Both the position numbers and the translations under genes were made by a program. Shown here piece by piece: positions 10,401 to 19,078 of a DNA stretch of 64,000 bases (position 1 is its first letter; every line of letters starts with the position of its first letter). This DNA is from Eukaryota sp. TZLM1-RC. Taxonomy: Eukaryota; Metamonada: BaSk clade. The stretch lies in assembly GCA_040285825.1 (NCBI GenBank), contig JAUPSS010000003.1, forward strand, positions 620,001-684,000, given 5' to 3'. Below the pieces are notes generated by a model. The model had not been told where the DNA came from, made no database searches, and saw nothing but the letters and a program-made list of their open reading frames with translations.

Positions 10401-13400
10401 ATCGTTGAAAGCAAAGAGTGCCAGCAGGAGGTTTTCAATGATGGCGTTTGCTGTCGTTTCTATTGGTTTTCTGTTGGCCTTTGTTGTTTACTTATCACAC
10501 CATTTTTACATAAACTCTTTGATGGATAAGGTAGTAGCTTCGGTATATCCTAGCTTCATTGCCACATCTACCACCTCAATTGCGAGGTCAGTCAGGTACA
10601 TAAGGAGAGACTTTTCTAACGCACAGAATGTTTTTGGGTTAGATGGACTGTTAGAGATGGCGATTAATGACCTAGATACTCTGTCGAAGCAACTCTATGT
10701 TGATAAGCTAAGTTCAAAGGTTGGGAAATTAAGAGACTTGTCTACAGTGATCCCTTCTAGTCAATCACTTTCCTTTTCCAACACTCGACAGTCGCCTCCT
10801 TTCCCTGTTTTTGGTTCCAACGTTTATTCTACTACCATTTCCCTTATTACTTCCATTTTAACTGAAGCAAAATCTGCTTTATCAAAGTTGTTGAGTAATG
10901 ACTTTGATCAAGTTGAAAGTGAGGCCGCATTCCTTACTCAAAACGCCATCTCTGTTTTTTCTAGATCCTTTTTAGATTCCACTATATTTATTTCGGATTT
11001 AAGAGTTTTTAATTCTTTGTTTCTATTAATTATCATTAGCTCAATCTTTTTTTCTTTAGTTTTTCTAGTATGGTCTTTTGTTTATGTTCTTCTCCCTGCT
11101 CTGAGCCTGACCTCACAACAGCTTTCTCGTTGGCTACACCTCTTCCTCTTGCTCCCGGGGGAGGCACTTCATTTGTTAGCTGGTTCTGAGCAACATTCTA
11201 AGATTGACCCTTTCCCGGAAACAGTTGATTCAGGTCACACTCCTGCTGTCAGTGGAAGCACGGTTTCTTTAAGTTCGGCCAGATTAAGTTCAAGTAATTT
11301 ACCATCAGAAGGAAGCAGTTCTGCTGGTGAAAGTAAAAGCTCATCCTTGATTAAATCTTTGGGTTTGATTCTCAAGGGTTTGTTTGTGGTTTTGTTGATC
11401 GGAATTGTTGTTGTTCTTGTAGTTTTGCCTTTAGAATCCATTCCAGCCTTCTCTGCCGATCAGTCTTTGTTGTACTCTGCCGATCTGTCTAAGTCTTGGT
11501 TGACTAACTCACTTGCCCAGTTGGACAGTGCTTGGGGGTTTGGAGGTCAATCACTTTCCTGTTTTTCACGTTTTTGGACTTTGCGGGTTAACAATCATCC
11601 CTCACTTACTAGATCAGCCATTAAATTGACTGGTCTCGGGCAGTCTGATGGTCTAGGAAATTCTGCTCTCTCAAATGTTAGGGAAAGTACTAGGTTACTG
11701 CTTGAGTTGGATTATCTACAGTTGATATCAATCAAACTGTCATCACTAGGCAATGGTTTCCCATCAGAATTGATTGGTTCTGTTTATGATTTTGAGTATT
11801 TTAAAGATGATACGTCTGCAGTTTATGATGGTAGTGAAGCTGATACAGTCAAAAGTAATGTGGAAAAGAGAAGAATTTCAAGAAAAGCCATTAGCAATCA
11901 ACGAGTTTTTGACCTTTTAGATCGTTTGGAAGACTATTTAGAGTCTCTTCATAATGAAGTTTTTCGTAGGTTTAACCAAATTTATGATAATATTCTGTCT
12001 AGAATCAGCAACCTTCGACTTTTACTAATTGTTTTTTCAATTTCTGCATTTTTTTGTCTGTTTTTTGTTCTTTTAATTTCCAAGATTCAGAAAAATTCAA
12101 GAAAAAGGTTTGGTTTAAGCACTATTCTATTTGGTCTTGTTTTTTCAATTGTTGTATCTTCTGCTTTTTTGGTTGTGTTGATTGTCGACAATCATCAGCA
12201 ATCGATCATCAATCAAGCGGAATTAATCAAAAATGATTACGACCTTTCTTTACCTATTTTTAAATACCTCTTCTTTTCCAAATTTTTTGTTCAACATCCC
12301 AGTAATCGTGCAATTGATTTGTTCCTTGAACAACGCAGCATCATTTTTGAACGATCCGAAAATTTGTCTCCAGAACAGTTTAAGAAATTTCAAAAAATTG
12401 ACAAAATATTCATCCAAATGACCGCTTTAGTTTCTTCTTCCTTGACAAATCCACAAAATCAGTTCTCAAATGTGACTTGGAATTACCTTGATTCTTCTAA
12501 ATTCTTTTCTGATCACGTGCATTTTGGTCTGCCACGGGTCCCTAACCCGGCTGACCCTCAATCAGGAGAATCAGGAAGGTGTTGGTTGACAAATTCCGAT
12601 GATGATTTTGAAATGGTAACAGATCAAAAACTCAGAGTTTCCCTTTGCATTTTGACTGATCGACAAGTGATTGAATTGATTAGTGATTTAACGTCATCTT
12701 TTTTGATTGACGAGTTTCTCGATTTTGACTCTGATTCTTTCCTTTTCCATGCCAAGTCTGTCTCTTTTATTGGGATAATAGCATTGATTGGCTTTTTATT
12801 CTTTTATTTTTCTAAGGAATCATTAACCATTAATTTCAATTCTCCGAATTTAGTTCCAAAAAACACAATCAAATGTGGTTCTCTCAACAGGACCTTCATT
12901 TCATCAATGTCTGGTCTGTCGAGCTATCCTGATTTGTCTAATTTATTTTCACTCAAAAACCAGTTAGCAGTGCTTGTCATTGCCTGCAGTTCAGTTGTAT
13001 TGGTTTCTCCTTTAGTAATGTTGTTTTCCGAGTCATTTTCAGCTTCCATTTCTCCTCTAGTCATCCACAGGAGCACACTTGCCAGCCTTCGAAGTTGTTA
13101 TGCCGGTAGGTTATTTGAAGAATTGGAGTTGTCTGTTGATCCTGTGATAACACATGACTATCTGACCCCTTTTGGTCCGAAAATTGGATTAGAAACCGTG
13201 GCGTATGCTGAAAGTGCATTAGATTTTGTTAATAAGCTCAGTACAGCTCACGATGCCCTCTTGTTTGGATCGTCAAAAATTTCTTCCTCTGTTGGTGAAT
13301 ACCCTTCAGCTGATGCCCTTTCCTTTGGTTTCCCCTTACCAAATCAATTAGCTTTGAATTCTGTTTTTGTTAATTCTGATTTGACGGATTTAGTTTTAAA

Positions 13401-13851
13401 TGGAGGTGCTGGAGCGCTGTTTCCACTCAATTCTTCTGCTGGCTCAGTGGCAAATCTTCCTCTCAGAGGCACTTGGTTTCATCGCTCTGTTGATGTTACT
13501 TTGAGGTATTATGTCGACCGGGCTAGACAGGTAAGTTACCTTGGTGGTGCTGGAAATATTACTCTGCCTGAGGGAATGGCATCTCTCACTCAGTCTGTTG
13601 AATCTGCAACAATGGTCGCTTCTGCTACACTTGTGGAATCGATCATGGAAGCTGCAGATTTCTCTAAGTCTTTAATGCTGGCTGTGTTTCTGGTTCAAAT
13701 TGTTTTATTTTTGGTCATTTATTTCAAAGGATTTAGGGGTATAGTTCGACAAGTCCACATTGAAGAGTCAACGCTCCATCAGTTGTTGCTGTTCGTTCCA
13801 AGTGAGCTAGTATCTACATGCCAACCATTTGAGAATGAATTAATTAGTTGA
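7489..13851 (+). CDS. Giant multi-pass membrane protein, TmcB-like
   Basis: From ATG 7489 the protein has about 2120 residues. Residues 35-310 hold about nine membrane helices. Residues 390-530 are helical and contain NEYARFL-like text (LLGEYARFLDDILADESRADAMW), the hallmark of the TmcB/tiny-macrocyst family, which is abundant in trichomonads and some other protists. Residues 540-975 are a Ser/Thr/Lys-rich disordered linker ending in a basic run. A second half has further helices near residues 984-1010, 1175-1200, 1290-1315, 1500-1570, 1755-1780, 1820-1850 and 2055-2080, alternating with large soluble loops. It ends 40 residues after the last helix with HIEESTLHQLLLFVP, where trichomonad relatives usually continue into PAS and nucleotide-cyclase domains. 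That output module is absent here. The frame upstream of 7489 has only a non-ATG start. Function is unknown; a sensory or signalling role is inferred from relatives. Confidence 0.75.
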   Translation: MLGGQPRIEDPPPFQVHLFAILSKFSSSTHPHSVVLVLSYLVTVLQWTGFSGSSLFSTSSLITSSLRFTHLYHFFASTPSQVYTGLIISFFTIVIFVVGLFLASGDQILYPTAVRFIRYIATFHHTFLALPLVGASLTPFICSKSDSCTVPFAIILIGFFLAIIQSLLAITFSLSCFDQNIRSVRSFSAITARFFFYCLVSRLASLSLVELDLFIPLRSAFFITALSLFPLGILVLQQPFIHFKTNKYLSVLYSFPFPLLVSALFSLPLYLYPIFLGPLIALSIFVSSKRINRNWLSFSPEAYVSPSPDTEPPAIEAIKSWSPISVADVSIAVRSLFTTAPAKALTSWNIIFSTSRKQFPSSPLPIFLQSSILFSFPHDHHTSLAIAKPLLRYSPLDVRFMASRLVEQCQRFGRGLQTATSGSATDLRIASKALELTRSRAQAVFASLINVHLGGAEEQQKLLQSVLVAARQLSQQSKQTDSAFLKALEKFPNDRDLLGEYARFLDDILADESRADAMWERFDDLNDELMAQKEHEKIKNRSKRRGSVSGDSATEGTGTKSGTNTGTGSEEDRAASLDDESRLAQLLGVSSGQQNYELCTVVEGEESCGSDTNQSDSKVIKSSHSSTKFTNSLSIDTSKKETTQSTEQSTPPTTPNTQRTPITPRRASSWNINSFKRGVSDNSLKLTDLLGYSVSSFDAPVNTLMLKDEVIQGNQESNTGRRLVVKRKQHKQAQELKQKKKEEIPRNTPTPNNISESVSLNRKPSNLEDAINKVMNKKKKVHSVNSSSFKFKSFDSDDPSSISVAEVDSESARSDVEVPEFTVPGVSIKKLGATSSESSSEAKGVKFDTGVVDQVPSSESTEVDEPLSTERSENLSVIKSGSSEGTTTRSNSVKFKSTSYDTTRGTTTQHYDESVGSTLSSGKAPRGWSHVDVKSVTMGTTADVPEDMRSQSTAYRNQRKRRRRKLHRGRTSLKAKSASRRFSMMAFAVVSIGFLLAFVVYLSHHFYINSLMDKVVASVYPSFIATSTTSIARSVRYIRRDFSNAQNVFGLDGLLEMAINDLDTLSKQLYVDKLSSKVGKLRDLSTVIPSSQSLSFSNTRQSPPFPVFGSNVYSTTISLITSILTEAKSALSKLLSNDFDQVESEAAFLTQNAISVFSRSFLDSTIFISDLRVFNSLFLLIIISSIFFSLVFLVWSFVYVLLPALSLTSQQLSRWLHLFLLLPGEALHLLAGSEQHSKIDPFPETVDSGHTPAVSGSTVSLSSARLSSSNLPSEGSSSAGESKSSSLIKSLGLILKGLFVVLLIGIVVVLVVLPLESIPAFSADQSLLYSADLSKSWLTNSLAQLDSAWGFGGQSLSCFSRFWTLRVNNHPSLTRSAIKLTGLGQSDGLGNSALSNVRESTRLLLELDYLQLISIKLSSLGNGFPSELIGSVYDFEYFKDDTSAVYDGSEADTVKSNVEKRRISRKAISNQRVFDLLDRLEDYLESLHNEVFRRFNQIYDNILSRISNLRLLLIVFSISAFFCLFFVLLISKIQKNSRKRFGLSTILFGLVFSIVVSSAFLVVLIVDNHQQSIINQAELIKNDYDLSLPIFKYLFFSKFFVQHPSNRAIDLFLEQRSIIFERSENLSPEQFKKFQKIDKIFIQMTALVSSSLTNPQNQFSNVTWNYLDSSKFFSDHVHFGLPRVPNPADPQSGESGRCWLTNSDDDFEMVTDQKLRVSLCILTDRQVIELISDLTSSFLIDEFLDFDSDSFLFHAKSVSFIGIIALIGFLFFYFSKESLTINFNSPNLVPKNTIKCGSLNRTFISSMSGLSSYPDLSNLFSLKNQLAVLVIACSSVVLVSPLVMLFSESFSASISPLVIHRSTLASLRSCYAGRLFEELELSVDPVITHDYLTPFGPKIGLETVAYAESALDFVNKLSTAHDALLFGSSKISSSVGEYPSADALSFGFPLPNQLALNSVFVNSDLTDLVLNGGAGALFPLNSSAGSVANLPLRGTWFHRSVDVTLRYYVDRARQVSYLGGAGNITLPEGMASLTQSVESATMVASATLVESIMEAADFSKSLMLAVFLVQIVLFLVIYFKGFRGIVRQVHIEESTLHQLLLFVPSELVSTCQPFENELIS

Positions 13852-14264
13852 GTTTTTGTCTATATGATGAAATTTTCCTTTTTTTGGTTGTAATTATATT
13901 AATAAATTTTGTTTAATGAATCTATGGTCAATGATCAATACTACCGAAGTAGCTGCCTACTGGAAGCCTACTGGTTGAAGTAGACTGATAACAACTATCT
14001 AATAGAAGAGAAGTAGACTGAAGCTGAATCTAGGAACTTTTCTTACCAGAGTTTATTGACTTGTCTTTTCAGTACAAGATTTTGAATAATCAACAATTAA
14101 ATCATTTCTCCCAAATAAAACAACAGTCTATTCTCCTCAGTCAACTATTAGGACTGTCCGAAATCAGTTTCGTTTAGACGGTCGGACCCGAACTCAACCA
14201 AACCTAGCATATTCCTGTCAGAAGAAGTGCATGGCGCATGACAACTATGACTAGATTTTACTAG
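13852..14264. other. Spacer between membrane protein gene and Fanzor copy b
   Basis: No gene is seen. Short direct repeats of GAAGTAGACTGA-like text lie at about 13,977-14,025. In active Fanzor and TnpB elements the guide RNA is encoded at the 3' side of the nuclease, so the segment next to 14,265 is where a guide RNA would have been; I see no clear structure. Confidence 0.4.
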
Positions 14265-15533
14265 TCAGTAAAAACTAAGTTCTAAGACAAACAGGCCTAC
14301 CTTCTTCACCGGATAACCAGTGATCAAATACATCAACATATTCAAACAAGCCATCTTGTTCCTATTCCAATACTTTGCCTTGACTGCTTCTCTACTTTCT
14401 GACTTTTTACATCGTGCTTTTGCATCATTAATACACTGAGAACTTCTACATTCCAAAAGCCCATGAGGAGATTTGAACGGTATTTTCTCAGCACTTTTAG
14501 GAATTGGATTCCTTGTTTTGATAGTTGTTTCAAACACTGTTTCAAAGCAAGAAGGACACTTTGAAGAAGTATGGCTTTCATCAATTAGAACAGTTTAAAA
14601 ACCTGGTTTAATACAACAACTTATCCATCTATTGGAAGGAGTTGGATTACTGATTGGTTTACGACCCAAGTCCCCAATACACAATACTATTTTGTCTTTA
14701 CCACCGAATGTTGTCAATAACTTGTTCACAATTTTTTCTTCAGTTTTTTGCCTATGGATATAACTTTGGATATTATGTATCCTCCATAAGGGTAAACTAT
14801 AAAATTGTTTCACTGCATTGTAGTGTTTACACTTGGCCAACAAAAACTCTCTGAATTTCTGGTAATCAACAGTTTTTGAATCATGATCACGTAATCACGA
14901 ATTCCATTCCTCAATGGTCATTGTCTGGTCTTCACTATTACCATTATTTTGTCTAACACAAAATTGTAACACTTGTTTGTGTTTTCTATTGAGACGTGAC
15001 CATTCACCATTTGTTAGACTCATCCATTCATATTTTTTCAGTGGATTTGAATTGGATTCTTCCGACTGTGCTCCAAATTGAATTAAATCTCTCCTTCCAA
15101 GATCACCAAAAACCACATTTTTATCACTATAATCTTCAGAATCAAGGTGATTAAAATCAGAGACTGATATCTTGGCAATATTTGAATCAGGTTTAAAGGT
15201 TAATCCTGCGAGATCGTCTCTCACAAACTGAAAACAAATACTTATACCATTGGTTACTGCATAATTATTGAATTTGAAACCATGAAGAATGAGAAAAACT
15301 GATTCAAAAACGCAGCCAGAGGTGTAGTTAAGATGACAGTGCTCAGCAATGGTTTCAGACTGTTCAGACTTAATAGGAAGTGAGAGGCTTGGAGCAAAAT
15401 GGATGATTTTTGAAAATAGGAGTGGAGGTCCAGAAAATAACATTGTAGTGATGGGTGATTGGAAACAAACCAATTTTAGACAACAAGCACCTACACAGAG
15501 TATTGAATAACTAAAAATGTTTAAAGAACACAA
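14265..15533 (-). pseudogene. Fanzor nuclease pseudogene, copy b, one frame with two stops
   Basis: A single minus-strand frame of 423 codons runs through the whole region and is broken only by TGA at 14,895-14,897 and TAA at 14,595-14,597. In order it shows NNYAVTNGISICFQFVRD (the family F..I.TDG block with D changed to N), VVFGDLGRRDLIQFG (RuvC-I Asp), LSLTNGEWSR-like text, LCIGDLGRKPISNP, LIDESHTSSKCPSC (rearranged RuvC-II Glu plus zinc ribbon), LLECRSSQC, and WNRNKMACLNML, where the RuvC-III Asp is Asn. Both stops could derive from CGA and CAA by C-to-T change. No ATG is seen at the N-terminal end, so the first exon or part is missing. It lies head to head with another Fanzor remnant at 15,535. 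Loss of RuvC-III and the stops argue that it is dead. Confidence 0.85.
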
Positions 15534-15534
15534 C

Positions 15535-15813
15535 TTCCGTCTATTGCTGCTGGATGAATATAGAACAAGTTCTCGATCTCATGCAGGTGTACTCGAGCGA
15601 AAAGAAGGTGAAAATGTGAAACATTAAGTACCTCATCCAACACCTTACAGAAGATCAAAGGCTCCAACGGTAATTAGACATAGGTGACTCACTTGCAAGG
15701 GGTGTGGAAGTCTATGGAATCGTAATGTCAATGCTGTTCTTAATATGATTCATGTTGTAGATCCGTATCTCAAAGGAAATGAAAGTCCTCAAGTTTTGAC
15801 AAGATCATCTTGA
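15535..15813 (+). pseudogene. Fanzor C-terminal remnant, copy c
   Basis: One plus-strand frame reads RLLLLDEYRTSS, the textbook RuvC-II/TS motif of Fanzor and TnpB, followed by two stops (TAA, TGA), then LTCKGCGSLWNRNVNAVLNM, the zinc pair plus RuvC-III box with Asp changed to Asn. The end, PYLKGNESPQVLTRSS, matches the tail of copies a and e (HVKGGDRPEYLQRV). The first zinc pair is lost. Its truncated 5' end meets the N-terminal end of copy b in opposite orientation, so one insertion probably cut the other. It ends 60 bases before the ATG of the next gene. Confidence 0.75.
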
Positions 15814-15855
15814 TTCATTTCATCTCCATATTCCAAATTACTACTATTTGACATC

Positions 15856-15870
15856 TTTGTGCTACTAGCC
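15856..15870 (+). promoter_or_regulatory. Start-proximal motif TTTGTGCTACTAGCC
   Basis: This motif ends one base before the ATG of the RING-pseudokinase gene. Nearly the same text precedes the ATGs at 29,753 and 38,325 (minus), and weaker forms precede those at 27,642 and 55,787. It may be an initiator or core promoter element, since it sits where transcription of genes with very short leaders would start. Confidence 0.5.
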
Positions 15871-15871
15871 G

Positions 15872-17110
15872 ATGTCTCTCAATACACCCCTCCATGAGGA
15901 TGACGAGGACGCAATCTGTTGTGATATTTGCTACGAGATGTTTGATGATCAGGACCATTCACCATTCACAATTTGTGAGAATGGACACACTGCATGCATG
16001 TGTTGTGCTCGAAAAGCAGCTCGCTGTTTCATCTGCCGTGAATCTATTTTGGAGAAGCTGATCCCTAATCGTGATGTGCTTAACATTCTCGAGGCAATCA
16101 ACAATAGTGGCCATCAAATCCCATTCATCCCTTATGACGATCTCCATGTTGAAAACACCCCTTTTATGACCGATAACACTGGAGAATTCAGAGAATGTAC
16201 TTGGAAAACAACTAACATGATTCTGAAGGTATACAAGGAATTAACTGAAGCTGGGAAGCTACGTCTCATGCAAGAAATAAAGAGAACACTCAATTTCAAC
16301 TTTCCCAATGTTATACGAGCATTTGGAACCACCACTCTACCATCTGGACAGATCGGCCTCATCATTGAGCATTGTGATGGATCTCTGTCTGATCTTATTC
16401 CCTCCGAAACGTCAGTGGAAAACATCAAATTGGCTCGTCAAGTAGTAGCTGCGGTTGAGTATCTCCACAATGCGAAGATGTGCCATTACAATCTCACCCC
16501 TGGAAAGATTCTATTGTCACACGGTGTTTGTAAGATCGCTGATTTTGGAACTTCGAAGATCATTGAGGAACACACCACTATGCCTTCTACTCAATTCAAT
16601 GAAGCTCTCCGTTATGCCCCCATTGAATTGATGGAAAATCGAAAAGAAGGTCCCAAAACCGATGTCTATAGTGTTGGTATCGTTTTGTTTGAGCTTTTGT
16701 GTGGAAAGCATGCATTTGGCAAGAAAATCCAACTTATGATGAAAGACAAAATGCAGAGTGCTCCCCTTCCTTTTCCCAATGACTGCCATGCCCAGCTACG
16801 GGAAATATTACAACGATGTGCATCAGCTGACCCCCACATGAGGCCACAACTCCACGAAATAGATCAAGTTCTTCATTCAATGCTAGATGTCTCTGTTTCT
16901 GGTGTTGACCGTGAAAAAGAACAGCTGAGGGCCGAAGTACGCACTTTGAGGAATGATATAGAACAATTTAGAACAAATGAAACAAAGCTACGACAGCAAT
17001 TGCTTCAGGAAAAACAGCGTTACACATGTTTAGAACAGCGGTTTAAGGAAAAAATGGACAACTTTGCCTCTCTGAGCCGTAAGTTTGGCAGATTGTGTGA
17101 GGGTCTCTAG
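15872..17110 (+). CDS. RING-finger protein with protein kinase-like (probably pseudokinase) domain
   Basis: Residues 11-60 form a RING-type zinc finger (CCDICYEMF, then CENGHTACMCC, then CFICRES), suggesting ubiquitin ligase activity. Residues 95-335 are a protein kinase fold: LIIEHCDGSLSDL, VEYLHNAKM, ADFGTSK, RYAPIELM, TDVYSVGIVLFEL. The catalytic loop reads CHYNLTPGKILL where active kinases have HRDLKPxN, so the catalytic Asp is Asn; the glycine-rich loop is not evident and the VAIK Lys is doubtful (LKVYK). DFG is kept. Residues 345-405 are a coiled coil. I therefore infer a pseudokinase scaffold coupled to a RING. Total 412 residues. RING plus kinase fusions are known in plants and protists, but the order RING-kinase-coiled coil is uncommon. 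The start is at the ATG just after a conserved motif, leaving only 60 bases from a Fanzor remnant. Confidence 0.8.
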   Translation: MSLNTPLHEDDEDAICCDICYEMFDDQDHSPFTICENGHTACMCCARKAARCFICRESILEKLIPNRDVLNILEAINNSGHQIPFIPYDDLHVENTPFMTDNTGEFRECTWKTTNMILKVYKELTEAGKLRLMQEIKRTLNFNFPNVIRAFGTTTLPSGQIGLIIEHCDGSLSDLIPSETSVENIKLARQVVAAVEYLHNAKMCHYNLTPGKILLSHGVCKIADFGTSKIIEEHTTMPSTQFNEALRYAPIELMENRKEGPKTDVYSVGIVLFELLCGKHAFGKKIQLMMKDKMQSAPLPFPNDCHAQLREILQRCASADPHMRPQLHEIDQVLHSMLDVSVSGVDREKEQLRAEVRTLRNDIEQFRTNETKLRQQLLQEKQRYTCLEQRFKEKMDNFASLSRKFGRLCEGL

Positions 17111-17596
17111 TTGTTTGTAGTTATAAATAATTTTGAAGTGAAAAATGCTGCAGTTAGACAGTATCTAATTCATAGATTGAATACGTGAATATGACATTTG
17201 TTACTTCTTTGTGTGTGAGTACAGTGTATCGTATTGAAATTTGAATTTTCTTCAAATATCATTCAAAATTTGTAAACTTAAAAATTTCACCTTTTTCAAA
17301 ATCTACGAATTAATTTAATGAAGAATTATTGCATTTATTGAATTTGCACACTTAATTAAATTAACTCATAACTAATGGGACGACTATCATTGAACCAAGA
17401 TTTCCTCTACAAAATCTTGATCTGCTTGCTGTCTAGCTAAAGCTTCTCTTATTCGATTGAAAAACCGTGGTAATCTATTAATAATGGCAAATTGAATCCG
17501 TGAACGCCATAAAAAAATTAATTAATTTGAAAGTAATAAATTAAAAATAAAAAAATAAAAAAACTTTCTTTATCTATTCACACAAGGAACACAACA
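17111..17596. other. Intergenic region with an orphan coding-like stretch
   Basis: On the minus strand at about 17,399-17,523 a 40-codon frame without a start reads WRSRIQFAIINRLPRFFNRI and continues to a stop. It has protein-like composition and may be the tail of a transposase-type pseudogene. The rest is AT-rich promoter of the next gene. Confidence 0.3.
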
Positions 17597-18007
17597 ATGA
17601 ACACGAACTATATATCTCCTCATGACCTTGCAAGTCTTTTTCGTGACAATGCAAACATTATGGTGGTGGATGTACGTTCATATGACTACACTTCAGGCAA
17701 ACTTCCTACCTCAATCAACATTCCTTCTCACCAGTTTGAAGATATAGGGGTTGTAGAAAACCTGACTCACCTTGTTTCAAAAGCTGCACCTGATCTCGTC
17801 GTCTTTCATTGCCACTTGAGTCAAGAACGAGGACCTTTTTGTTATAGAGTGTTTTCAAACACTTTTCGAGCCCTCTATCCACAGAATAAGACAAAGATTT
17901 GTGTTCTCGAAGGAGGATTTAAGAACTATAGAAGATTGTTTTGCGAAGATTCTAAGTTGTATGTTCCATTGGCAGAGACTGTTTCAAACCATGATGTGTC
18001 GGACTGA
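17597..18007 (+). CDS. Small Cdc25-like phosphatase / rhodanese-fold protein
   Basis: The 136-residue protein is a single rhodanese-fold domain. It shows MVVDVRSYDYTSGKLPTSINIPS (the conserved DVR and GH/IP region), the active-site loop VFHCHLSQERGP, which is the HCx5R signature with the Cdc25 hallmark S.ERGP, and VLEGGFKNY, also conserved in Cdc25. These residues point to a protein tyrosine or dual-specificity phosphatase, or to the related arsenate reductase Acr2 type found in yeast and plants. It lacks the long regulatory N-terminus of metazoan Cdc25, like plant and fission yeast Ibp1 proteins. The catalytic Cys and Arg are intact. Whether it acts on a CDK or on arsenate cannot be told from sequence. 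Confidence 0.85.
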   Translation: MNTNYISPHDLASLFRDNANIMVVDVRSYDYTSGKLPTSINIPSHQFEDIGVVENLTHLVSKAAPDLVVFHCHLSQERGPFCYRVFSNTFRALYPQNKTKICVLEGGFKNYRRLFCEDSKLYVPLAETVSNHDVSD

Positions 18008-18469
18008 GTTTTAACAAGGACAAAGAGAACTTTGAGGGGTATGTTGCCTACAATTGATCATATTTGGAACAAGAATTGTGGCAAAAGACTCTCCTTTTAT
18101 TTATTGTATTCATTTTTACTCAGTATTTTGTTTTTTGCAATGTAAATTTTTCGTCACAACATAAATGTGTTTGTGTAATAGTTCCAATTAAAGCAGTAAA
18201 TCAAAGTAAATGATATTTCTCCTTTTTTTCTTGTTTGACTTTAAGTCCCTGTGTGCAGTCTCAAGATATACTGAAAAAATATTGTTCATTAGACGTTGAT
18301 AGCTCTAGATTAAAGTCAGGATAATTTTGGTTAATTCTCTATGTTAATCATAGAATACGTTTAAAATGTCACTTAAAATTGGTTAATTACTGCATAATTA
18401 ATCAAGTGTCCAGCAAGGAGACACTTTAAATCCTCTTCTTTTTGTTTAAATATTCACAAAAATTTGGCC
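18008..18469. other. Intergenic spacer
   Basis: AT-rich; no gene recognised. Confidence 0.4.
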
Positions 18470-19078
18470 ATCTCGAAACTTAAATGGGAAAATTGCATCA
18501 AACAACCCCATTTACCTTTTCAGAAACAAGCAATTCCCGTTTCCATGTCTTTCAATCCACATTTACCGCAAGGGAGCGTACACTTAGTGCCCTTCTCTAC
18601 CACAATTACCACATCTTCTTGCCTTCTTTCTTCCAACTGCCAAGACCTTCTTTGCCATAAATCGATTCCTTTTCAGCTCTGCATGATTTGATTCAACACG
18701 AGTTGTGGTGTAGCTATTGAAATGAGTGAACTGGTCTGTGTAGCAATGTAAAAATTCAGTTCCAACTGGTAGTAAGCTCTGCTCGATATAATCAACAGCT
18801 TTTTGAATTAACTAGTTGCTCCACAAATCAAGTTCTTGTAAGTGAATAGGAAATCGTTCAATAAAAGTTTCATTGAGGATTAGGTTTCATTGATTAGCAC
18901 AGCAGGAACATCGGAAATACACGGAGACACCAGGTTTATGAGCACATAAGTGAAAAGCAAAGCCTTGCTCATTACTCCATCTTTTCCAATATTCCAAGAG
19001 GGTCTTGAAGGAAGAACTTCTTTGTAGGGGACTGATATCATTCACTCTAGCACTATTGCATTCAGGATGTTGTATCAT
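18470..19078 (-). pseudogene. MULE-type transposase remnant with internal deletion
   Basis: The minus strand first encodes a FAR1-like DNA-binding region (FKTLLEYWKRWSNEQGFAFH, then VYFRCSCC), then after a stop, in the same frame, the C-terminal part of a Mutator-like transposase: FLHCYTDQFTHF followed by TTTRVESNHAELKR. It ends with a zinc-knuckle start RRCGNCGREGH and, after a frameshift, CTLPCGKCGLKD. The catalytic DDE core that should lie between these parts is missing, and several stops are present. This is therefore a deletion derivative, not an active gene. Confidence 0.65.

Noticed and set aside
11235-11441. Minus-strand frames inside the giant membrane protein, Sec24 and other long genes
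   Set aside because: They are shadows of well-supported plus- or minus-strand coding regions.
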